21,788 nucleotides of DNA from Botryllus schlosseri. Lineage: Eukaryota > Chordata > Ascidiacea > Stolidobranchia > Styelidae. Position numbers and translations under genes: made by a program. The notes under the pieces were generated by a model, which searched no databases, was not told the origin of the DNA, and worked only from the letters and a program-made list of their open reading frames with translations. Positions 11,501 to 21,788 of this stretch are shown in pieces; the stretch's first letter is position 1; every line of letters begins with the position of its first letter. The stretch is from NCBI GenBank assembly GCA_000444245.1, contig ATSW01073490.1, positions 1-21,788 on the forward strand. Direction: 5' to 3'.

Positions 11501-13453
11501 GCACGTAAAACACCCCGGCAAATTGGACAATTATTCGCTTAATTCGAACACAGTCTCGCAATTTCTATCATTTAGTTTTGACGGGATCGATAACTTCGTT
11601 CGTTTTAAGACGAGTGATTATGGTGAAATAAAGGCTATCCATGCAGTAACAATCCACAATGAGCTCGTATAAGGTCGTGCCAGCATCTAAGGACTCGCTT
11701 ATTCGAGACCATTACGTCCATCTTGCAGAAAAGATTGGTATAGAAAAGTTAGATTTTTTGGCTACTGCTGTTGAAGCAAATGCGGTATCATAATACAGTT
11801 AATCAAACTTCATTTGACGTGACTTCCTATTTCTGACACAGTCACAGAGTAAACGTATGGGCCTATGGAAGTATTGTGTTTTGTGGATTTAGATTTCAAT
11901 TAGCGTTGATAGCTTTTTCATAAATAATTTACTGCTCTCCTATAACTTTTTGAATTTTATTCCCACCGTTTCTTGGAGTAGATTTATGAAGTAAAAATAC
12001 CGTTTCTGCCCCTCCTGTTGATGGCTTGCTACCATATTTGAAGAATTTCTGTAATATTTTAGGCCCTACTGTATCTATTATACCAGGGCTGGCCAACCTT
12101 TTTGGCCAAAGGGCCACATTCGATTGACGAACTATCACGCGGGCCACTATCCGCGCGAAGCGCGAAAATTTTTCGAAGTTCATAGGTCAATAATATTGTC
12201 ACTTGACTGTATTGCGGGCCTGCTGTATATCGCTGGACGCAGTTTGCAAGGACTGGACTATTCGGCGCTTGGACATATCGATATCGAAAGCTTCGACCAA
12301 CATGCATCAATCATTTCGTGCCTATATAGGTTTTATCGTCGACGGTCTTTCTGCTAGCGCAAACGCAAGTTCGTATATGTTGAACGACACTTTGTCTCGT
12401 AATCGCGAATATAATTAGACCCAATCTGATACAATAGACGTTCTTTCATTTTCACGAAGGGGTAACAATATTTAAAGCAAGAAATCGAGTGACAACATGT
12501 TGCGCGAAACGTGAAAAAAAAATTTTCTTTTGATAAATATATCTCAAATTATTCTGCTTTATTGTAGTGTACGAAGTTCTACCAAAATATGACAAGCCCA
12601 TGGATCTGCCAATGCGTCGGAACTGATATTTTGGTCATCACATCTCAAGTGTTGCGGCCAGACTAATCAAATTTTTGATTGGCCTCGCAAGTTCACAATC
12701 TGTAGAATCCATTTTGTATGATATTACAAATTTCGGATATTACCTCGCGGGCCACTCAAAACCTTCTCGCGGGCCACATGTGGCCCGCGGGCCACGGGTT
12801 GGCCGGCCCTGTATTATACAATGATACCGTATGCAGTATCTGTTGAATCGCTTGATGTCGAAATCTTGTACATACAACTAACCTGGAGGTATAACTCTCG
12901 TACGTTTTACGCTGGTCTCCCCCGCAGGCCATATTTTGTGATCTGAAATTTCTTCATAGAAAGCGCCAACTTCTAGATCTATGATTTTAAAACATTGAAA
13001 TGTTGTACGTATAGTCTAGCCTGCAAATTTATGTATTTGTATTGTGTGAGACATCTTTCAAACGTGCTCAACGCCCGCACAGAAAGATGTGAATTGTGAA
13101 GGCCGCGACCACGAAATCGGTCGTTATTGCTCATCATAGTGAGCAAAATAATACACGTTGTTGACAACAATCAGTTATCTACGGTCCCGGTAAGCACAAA
13201 TCTACCTACAACGACATGGGCACCAATTGCTTTCGTGCTATATTCACGAAATTATCTTCAGTTCCCTTCTTGGTTAACAGAATCGGTACGACCTAGTACG
13301 GTATACCCATAGCCATAAAATATCATTGAATTATAAATGGCAACCAAACAGCAGCGAATCACCTGGTACAGCAATTGAAAGTTTCGAGACAAGACTCACG
13401 CTGCATATCATCAAGTGGATATTGTAAGATTTACCTCTCATAGCGACTGACAT
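8530..13453 (-). CDS. Gene B: unrecognised secreted or membrane-targeted protein, 4 exons, complete
   Basis: Seen: minus-strand exons 13453-13363, 12978-12883, 9487-9317 and 8630-8530 (stop TGA) join in frame with GT-AG ends, all introns phase 1, giving 152 residues. Exon 1 encodes a signal-peptide-like start (hydrophobic stretch IHLMICSVSLVSKLSIAV). Exon 2 carries FYEEISDHKIW and a dibasic KR (SVKRTRV). Exon 3 has a helix-like FAEARLACMNDMLRIES followed by LPEIYLVDV and an acidic/Pro stretch. Exon 4 carries PVKLYVMKTTLANPSYWG and ends GPTSVAV. An AATAAA lies at 8421-8426, about 104 nt past the stop. Few Cys are present, so a disulfide-rich fold is unlikely. No known domain was recognised. 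The start is the ATG conserved with gene A; the frame is open further upstream. Intron 2 (3.4 kb) is swollen by transposons. Inference: extracellular ligand, peptide precursor or recognition protein. The exon structure is well supported by the paralogue; function is unknown. Confidence 0.75.
8631..9316 (-). other. Gene B intron 3
   Basis: The intron runs from donor GTAGGA (9316) to acceptor TAACAG (8631). AT-rich; no further exon or repeat stands out. Confidence 0.6.
9601..9692. mobile_element. hAT MITE family 1 (copy 3, first part)
   Basis: TTTCGAGTACTG...CCACCAAAAGC...CACTGAGGAATCC matches the left half of 1410-1901. The copy is split by the hAT insertion at 9701-11318 and resumes at 11327. 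It appears internally shortened. Confidence 0.55.
9701..11318. mobile_element. hAT element, 1618 bp, nested in MITE copy 3
   Basis: The ends CAGTGGTTCTTAACC and, inverted, CAGTGGTTCTTAGCCC form terminal inverted repeats. A perfect 8-bp target duplication CTTTACAT lies at 9693-9700 and 11319-11326. Subterminal GGGGGCGC blocks occur at both ends. The longest ORF (10789-11079, plus) shows no transposase motif, so it is non-autonomous. Confidence 0.92.
11327..11404. mobile_element. hAT MITE family 1 (copy 3, second part)
   Basis: GGATACTCGAATACTTGACCC and neighbours match the right end of the family-1 MITE. Its own terminus is cut off by the Tigger-like fragment starting at 11411. Confidence 0.55.
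11411..11560 (+). mobile_element. Tigger/pogo-like terminal fragment
   Basis: CAGTCAACTCTGCCTAATTC next to a TA dinucleotide, followed by GGACACCGGATAACCCGGACA-type repeats, is typical of TcMar-Tigger ends. A matching far end was not found, so it looks truncated. How far it extends past 11560 is unclear; 11561-12075 shows nothing assignable. Confidence 0.5.
12084..12811. mobile_element. hAT-type MITE, family 5
   Basis: The ends CAGGGCTGGCCAACCTTTTT and ...GGGTTGGCCGGCCCTG are inverted repeats, with GCGGGCCAC blocks near both. A perfect 8-bp target duplication TATTATAC lies at 12076-12083 and 12812-12819. It is 728 bp with no transposase, inside gene B intron 2. Confidence 0.92.
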
Positions 13454-14484
13454 GCGCTCACACAAGACCGCATCAAAATATCTACCATACTGTATACATT
13501 TACTTCTTTGGACGCAACACAATACCGTTGGTGATTTCATTTTCATATCATAAAAAGCTGTGACGTACACCTACATCCTCTTCCGAAAACGTAATTTACC
13601 CTCGGCGTAGATCCGGATGTACGTAGCCTACTCTACGATTGCGGGCCAAGGCTAATTTACAGGCAAAGATTGGTATGCATTACAGCCTACCGTTATATAC
13701 CCTTCAGCGGTGGTCAAACCTGTTGTTGTTGGTACTCAGGTGAGAATTTAGCGTCGATAACTCATGCACAAGTGGCAATTTTCAAGTAATTAAAAAAGTA
13801 CGTATTCTAGGCCTAGTTTTACCTACAAAACTGATAACTGTGGACTAGAAGTGTCCAAAATCATAATAACTTGACTGATTATACTGCCAGTACGCAAAAC
13901 CTACCTGAGACTGAGCTGTAGTTCGCTACTGAATCCCACTGTCAAAATCTACCTTCCGGAATACAACGACATATCCATATAACACCATAAATGAATAAAA
14001 TGTGCTTCATCAAAGACAACGCCAAGTTTGATAATAAAATATATTTTATTCAGCAGTAGACATTGGACGCGTAAGTAGGCGAGCAGTATATATATAAATA
14101 GAATAACAAAAGAAGTCCGCAAAATCTCCCAGTGTCGCACTATACCTGAAACGTGTCGAAAAGCGCCAGACAGTATAAGACAAAAGGGTTAGTAACAGAT
14201 CAGTAAAATGAGCTCATTAACACGCGTTCTAAGTTACGCCGATATGCGGACCATATCGGAAATGAAAAAGCGACCGGGAATGAACCTTGTTGGAATCCGT
14301 TGACAGTAATACCGCGCAGGCAATGCTTAACGTAGCCAATCCTAAACCATGGATATCTCATTTATGTATACTATCAGCAAACGGAATCCGTGGCAGAACG
14401 GGAATCGTCAAAAAAGAAGAACATCAAAATTAAAGAATAAATAGAATCAGCAACGCATAGCGCACGGCGACACAGTGTTCCAGC
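13454..14484 (-). promoter_or_regulatory. Gene B upstream / MORN5 downstream region
   Basis: About 13454-13890 is the conserved counterpart of the gene A 5' flank. From 13890 to 14484 no gene is seen; it should hold the MORN5 3' UTR (possible AATAAA near 14045) and any distal gene B promoter. Confidence 0.45.
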
Positions 14485-17926
<3,442 letters not shown>

Positions 17927-18373
17927 ACCGCTTATGATAATCCAATAGTTTTTATCTCAAAAATACAAATGGATACAGACGTAATAAATATGTCAAATCA
18001 GTTCTGAAATTCGATCAAATTAATGTGAAAAGACATTATAGGCTACAGTTTGGAGCTAGGTATTGTGACATTATTGCTGCTCTGAATTCAATTAGAAGTA
18101 GAAGTATAGAGGTCTACAATCAGCAATATTTAGCTGTCCTTGACATAACCTATAAAATTTTGTACTGTATTGCAATGTCACCGTCTCTCAGCTGCAGTAT
18201 GATTACCCGATCGCTTCGCTGTAGCTTTGTCTAGCAATAAAATTGCATATAGTGCTACTTTAATTTACTGCGCATTCAATACATCTATATCTGTACATTT
18301 CATATCACGATTTTTATGCTTTAAACTTACCTACTGTGATAGGACAATTTTTTTGAATCATGTGTATGTGTAA

Positions 18374-18560
18374 GATATACTATCTTCTTTTACTTTTTAT
18401 TAGGTGTGCATGCCTCCTCTTTACATCACCTAGGCCAAGGTGGGTGTCTGATTCCATAGACTACTCCAAGTCGCTTCGACATCTTCCTATCTTTTCATTG
18501 TATGGCATTTTTGTGGTGTATGGAACTGCTAAAACTGCTAATAAACCAATGATGATGATG
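18374..18560 (+). mobile_element. LINE 3' tail fragment (copy 1)
   Basis: From CTATCTTCTTTTACTTTTTA to AATAAACCAATGATGATGATG it is nearly the same as 19866-20074. It is 5'-truncated and holds only 3' untranslated sequence ending in a short ATG-repeat tail. Confidence 0.75.
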
Positions 18561-18624
18561 TACTTTAATGAAGTATCTGAAGTGTTTTGTTACTTTCTTT
18601 TTTGTGATGATGAATAAATTCATT

Positions 18625-18652
18625 CCTCTCTCTCTATATATATATATACATA
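18625..18652. repeat. CT/TA microsatellite
   Basis: A short CTCTCTCT run passes into TATATATATATA. Confidence 0.8.
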
Positions 18653-19185
18653 TGTATTTAAGGTTTAGAAACACAGAAATTTAGTAAAAATGTCTTAGGC
18701 CTATCTAATGACGGGCAATACCATAACCAGAGCACCATGTGATGCCAGTACAGCATCACAACTGTATAGTATGCAATGGAAACACAATTTCATTTTCAAT
18801 TTTATATTACAGCGCTGAAATGACGTTTGCTTACTCACGGTGAGAATAAGTCGAATCTCTTGAAGGGGTTACACATCACATCACATGAAGCAATATGAAT
18901 ATTTCAGTTTAATTCTAGTATTTCGTTCTCATTTGTTGTTCCACAACCTTGTTTACATTCTGGTTGAACATATCAGTATCCAATAGAATTACACCACACT
19001 CAGCACGCAGAGTGCGTGTATAGGGTCGGGTTACTGAATGAAGTATACTGTACTAAACTGGATATTATTACATCATGGTAACGATGTAACGATCCTATAC
19101 TGTGCTGCACTAAATCTATCATCTGTGCTGTGCTCCTTTCCTGCTTCCAGTTCTTATGCCAGTAGCTTTATATCCGCTGACTTAC

Positions 19186-19275
19186 CGTACCGTTTTTTGC
19201 CGAGAAAACCAAGAACTCTTTTGCTACCTTGATTTGTTCAGCAAAATATCATTGATTTATTGAATGCGGCGAGCC
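19186..19275 (-). other. Possible non-coding 5' exon of MORN5
   Basis: Just below the X-box, the minus strand ends in a consensus splice donor GTAAGT (19185-19180). A weak acceptor (ATAAG, ending at 17931) sits four bases before the MORN5 start codon. Together they would place the MORN5 promoter at the X-box. This is inference; no transcript evidence is available. Confidence 0.3.
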
Positions 19276-19281
19276 TTGACC

Positions 19282-19294
19282 GTTGCCTAGCAAC
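19282..19294. promoter_or_regulatory. RFX X-box (ciliary gene promoter motif)
   Basis: GTTGCCTAGCAAC is a perfect palindrome of two X-box half sites with a one-base spacer. RFX factors bind such sites in promoters of ciliary genes, and MORN5 is one. A YY1-like ATGGCGG follows at about 19316. The distance to the MORN5 ATG is about 1.35 kb, so a spliced 5' exon would be needed for a promoter-proximal role. Confidence 0.5.
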
Positions 19295-19304
19295 GTGGGA
19301 AAGA

Positions 19305-19381
19305 ATGTCCAGTCGATGGCGGTATTGTGCCAATCTCAATTCTCAAATCGAGATCTTCGATAGGGACGAGAAGGACGAGAA
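19305..19381 (+). CDS. Possible first coding exon of a divergent gene
   Basis: An ATG 11 bases past the X-box opens a frame encoding MSSRWRYCANLNSQ, then IEIFDRDEKDE, ending at a GTAAAG donor (19382). Composition looks protein-like but I recognise no family. No second exon is identifiable before the right edge, where LINE and hAT sequence dominate. It could be chance. Confidence 0.25.
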
Positions 19382-19643
19382 GTAAAGCTACAATATAGGA
19401 CGTAGTTCTATTTTATATATCCGCATTTGGTGACTTTTCCTATATCTTCTGAAACATTTGACCTGTATCTGGAATGTTGGTGTAATTTCGTTCGACACCA
19501 CAAGATTGCGCAGCCAGGAAAAGATAGTAAGGAAGGTGTTGCAGTGATGGGAATAGTTTCCTATCACACACCCTGCCTGACACCATAGCCTAACAAGAAC
19601 AGAGATGGACTTTGAAAAATCAATTAAAAGTAAGAGAAGATAA

Positions 19644-20041
19644 CATAAAGCTACAAGCGATGGATATGAAGTGGCATATTCCAGACCTGATGTGTGGAAC
19701 AGTATCCCGCCGGCCATCCGACAGTCGACGAGCATGTCCACATTCAAGTCGAAATACAAGCAATTACTATTAAATAAATACAGTCCATCCTCAAGATTAC
19801 CGGACCACGACTGAGCTATCGATCTCGCTTCCCATTACGTGCCGCCCTATTCTTGTCGCTTTCTTTTTCTATACTGTCTTCTTTACTTTCATTCAGTGTG
19901 CATGGCTCCACTTTACATCGCCTAGGCCAAGGTGGGTGTCTGATTCCATAGACAAATCCAAGTCGCTTCGACATCTTCCTGTCTATTCATTGTATCGCAT
20001 TTTTTGTGGTGTATTGAACTGATAAAATTGATAATAAACCA

Positions 20042-20074
<33 letters not shown>
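19644..20074 (+). mobile_element. LINE 3' end with reverse transcriptase C-terminus (copy 2)
   Basis: The frame at 19644-19814 encodes SRPDVWNSIPPAIRQ and STFKSKYKQLLLNKY, the C-terminal signature of CR1/L2/Jockey-type reverse transcriptases, then stops. The 3' untranslated part matches 18374-18560 and ends in AATAAACC followed by a GAT/ATG repeat (20042-20074). The element is 5'-truncated. Confidence 0.8.
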
Positions 20075-20284
20075 TTTCGTCGGTAAGCGAAATAGATATC
20101 ATGGTTCAGTAATCTCGACCGCAGACTAGAATTCATTCAGTAGTTTATCTTGAATGTGTACAACACTGGTCGTAGACATGCAACAATTTTTTCATTAACT
20201 GATCTCTATCTGCCGCTAAATTGTATTTCCATTGTATTTCTGACTGTTCCATGATTCTCTGTGTTGATGTTCTTTCCGGTCGTC

Positions 20285-20507
20285 CCTATTTCTATTTATT
20301 TTTTATGTATTTCTGACAGTTATCCACTGTGATAATTGCTTCTGTCCTGTGTCATATCGAGCTTCTCGTCTACCTTGGATATCGCATTTCACTGTGTTGC
20401 GTTTTTGTAGTGTGATGTTGATTTGCGACTGTCTGATTGCTGACGATATATTCTTCCACAGTCGTGGTCCGTCAATTTGATCGACTGATGCCTTTCTCAA
20501 TGTAGTG
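20285..20507 (-). mobile_element. Second LINE reverse transcriptase C-terminal fragment
   Basis: On the minus strand LRKASVDQIDGPRLWKNISS then AIRQSQ matches the GPxLWNxLPxxIRxS pattern of LINE C-termini. The usual FKxxLK helix is degraded. AATAAATA follows near 20291-20300. It is a different family or older copy than that at 19644-20074. Confidence 0.6.
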
Positions 20508-20826
20508 GCGTGTTAACGACTAACGAAGTAACTTACGTGGTAACTAGGCCTACCTGCCGATTAGGGTTGGATTATCCGGATAACGATTAACCGGTTAACC
20601 GGTCAACCGCGGGTATTTTTACTATCTGATATCCGGATATAATTCTGCCGGGTAACCGGATAAAAAAGAATCGTTGGTAATGCGTTTTACACTTTTTAGT
20701 AAGCTTCATTAAGTCGTATTCAGTGTTGTGCGCTGCCGATTAGCGAGAAACATGTTGCCAATTAGCGAGATGCGTCTGTGCTGAGAAGATCGCCACATTC
20801 GGTCAGTGATTGCCGCACACTCGGCT

Positions 20827-21055
20827 ATCGTCTCTGGCCTGATTTATCGCGTCTTCAACAAGCCTATAGTTCCGCTGGATCGAAGAATCGCAACTGCAAT
20901 AGGCCCTGTGCAGCGTGCACACTGTTCCATCGCTGGCCTGCACAATCGCATCTGCTTTGGCTTGGTGCTCACGATATTATCGCTGACGTACACAATTCAT
21001 CTGCATAGGCCTACGAAAGATATCATCGCTGGCCTAACCATCGCGTCTCGGACCT
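20827..21055 (+). repeat. Degenerate ~98-bp tandem repeat inside the hAT element
   Basis: ATCGTCTCTGGCCTGATT (about 20827), CCATCGCTGGCCTGCACAAT (about 20927) and ATCATCGCTGGCCTAACC (about 21023) recur at near-equal spacing with ATCGCGTCT-like followers and AGGCCT blocks between. Confidence 0.5.
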
Positions 21056-21446
21056 AGCAGAATAGGACCTTGGCTCCTGTCTCTCGATGGCTTGGTGACG
21101 ATATGCCGTTAAGTGTATTCTAAATAGTGATTTTGAGAGTGACTCCGCAAAACTGAATGACATTGAATGTTCGCAAAAATGTGCGTGCGTACAAGCGTAA
21201 TTGATCCCCGCAGATAATTAATTCGAAAAATATCGAAACCCCCCTACATTTTCAACTGGCTGCGTGCCTGATCACGTGAATTAGAGCGAGGTATCATGTC
21301 GGCATCAATTCCAGTATCGGCTAGTCGTCTTTTTAGTATTCCAAACCTAAACATAAGAATGGTCAAAAGGAATGTAAAGTCGTTGAAGTATCCGGGATAC
21401 GACCTGTCAACCCGTAGACTCTCTACGAAGCGCTGCTTACTATTCA

Positions 21447-21577
21447 ACCCACTTCTGTGGAAGCTGAAAAAGCATTCAATGAACGTGGACTCTTTATTAC
21501 AAAATTCCGGTCCCGGCTATAGGATGCCACAATTGATGCATCTGTGCTTTATAAAGAGGGCGTTGCAGAAGCAGTGA
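21447..21577 (+). pseudogene. hAT transposase C-terminal (dimerisation) remnant
   Basis: The frame reads TSVEAEKAFNERGLFITKF then RSRL, a stop (TAG at about 21505), then DATIDASVLYKEG, ending before TGA-type stops further on. This matches the hAT C-terminal dimerisation region (TSVxSERxFSxAGxxxTxxRxxL). The rest of the transposase is not recognisable in the element, so it cannot be autonomous. Confidence 0.75.
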
Positions 21578-21788
21578 ACATTAAATTTGCGTGGTTTTTC
21601 TCGTATTCGCTCATACTGCGCGCGTAGGTAGGTAGCCTACTCTACAATAACACTGTGTAATGATTTTGCGATCCGTTTTACATGCAGACCTCATGAAATC
21701 GATTGTCTCACTTAGCAGTTAATATCCGGTTAACCGGTTAGATAAATTCTAAATATCCGGATATATCCGTTATCCGGATAGTGAAAAT

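Larger units (their letters stand above)
9250..13890. repeat. Right copy of the tandem segmental duplication (gene B unit)
   Basis: This is the partner of 660-3850. It carries the four exons of gene B and has grown mainly through insertions in intron 2. The copy provides pre-insertion sequence for transposons that entered only the left unit, and the reverse. Exact edges were judged by eye; the left edge near 9250 is uncertain. Confidence 0.8.
20562..21788 (+). mobile_element. hAT element, runs off the right edge
   Basis: It starts TAGGGTTGGATTATCCGGAT after CTGCCGAT and has palindromic AACCGGTTAACCGG near the left end. Matching CCGGTTAACCGGTTAG and TATCCGGAT blocks recur at 21725-21780, so the right terminus should lie just past the window. 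It contains a decayed transposase end (21447-21577) and an internal tandem repeat. Confidence 0.8.

Noticed and set aside
11929-12183. Minus-strand frame with GPKILQKFFKYGSKPSTGG and FLLHKSTPRNGG, which stays open across the family-5 MITE site
   Set aside because: It lies in gene B intron 2, has no counterpart in the gene A intron, follows an in-frame stop right after exon 2 and matches no family I know. Probably chance or an old repeat.
12883-12978. YEEI in gene B exon 2 as a Src-type SH2 docking site
   Set aside because: The tyrosine is replaced by Val in gene A and the segment follows a signal peptide, so it should be extracellular.
17927-19300. Search for NDUFA8, the vertebrate neighbour of MORN5
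   Set aside because: No frame resembles NDUFA8, including its Cys-rich motifs, on either strand in this stretch.
19388-19759. 123-codon minus-strand ORF
   Set aside because: It is antisense to the LINE reverse transcriptase fragment read on the plus strand.

Overview
The window is nuclear DNA of a ciliated animal. Genes are split by GT-AG introns, intergenic DNA is AT-rich and dense in hAT-type DNA transposons, and LINE tails are present. I cannot name the species; a non-vertebrate animal, perhaps an invertebrate deuterostome, is a guess. The provided frames are mostly chance ORFs or transposon interior. The genes appear only when short exons are read with their splice sites.

Three genes are supported, all on the minus strand. 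(1) MORN5, complete in five exons (14485-17926), encodes a 174-residue axoneme-associated MORN-repeat protein, with a palindromic RFX X-box about 1.35 kb upstream (19282-19294). (2) Gene B (8530-13453) is a complete four-exon gene for a 152-residue protein with an N-terminal signal peptide. (3) Gene A (753-3411) is its tandem paralogue, with three exons in the window and the last expected off the left edge. I do not recognise the A/B family. The two copies share exon order, splice phases (all introns phase 1), flanking and intron sequence. All exon length differences are multiples of three, yet the proteins have diverged strongly. This pair is the best candidate for an undescribed system.

Layout: 1-240 low-complexity DNA; about 256-690 a possible solo LTR in the last intron of A; 753-3411 gene A with a composite hAT insertion in intron 1; 3412-3850 its duplicated 5' flank; 3850-8420 intergenic DNA filled with hAT elements; 8421-13453 gene B, whose intron 2 holds a nested chain of transposons; 13454-14484 the B upstream region; 14485-17926 MORN5; 17927-19300 MORN5 upstream region with a LINE tail and the X-box; 19300-20560 a possible divergent first exon and two LINE fragments; 20562 to the right edge a hAT element with a decayed transposase C-terminus.

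MORN5 and the A/B pair are neighbours on one strand but there is no evidence that they act together. The paralogous A and B introns serve as natural empty-site controls for several insertions.
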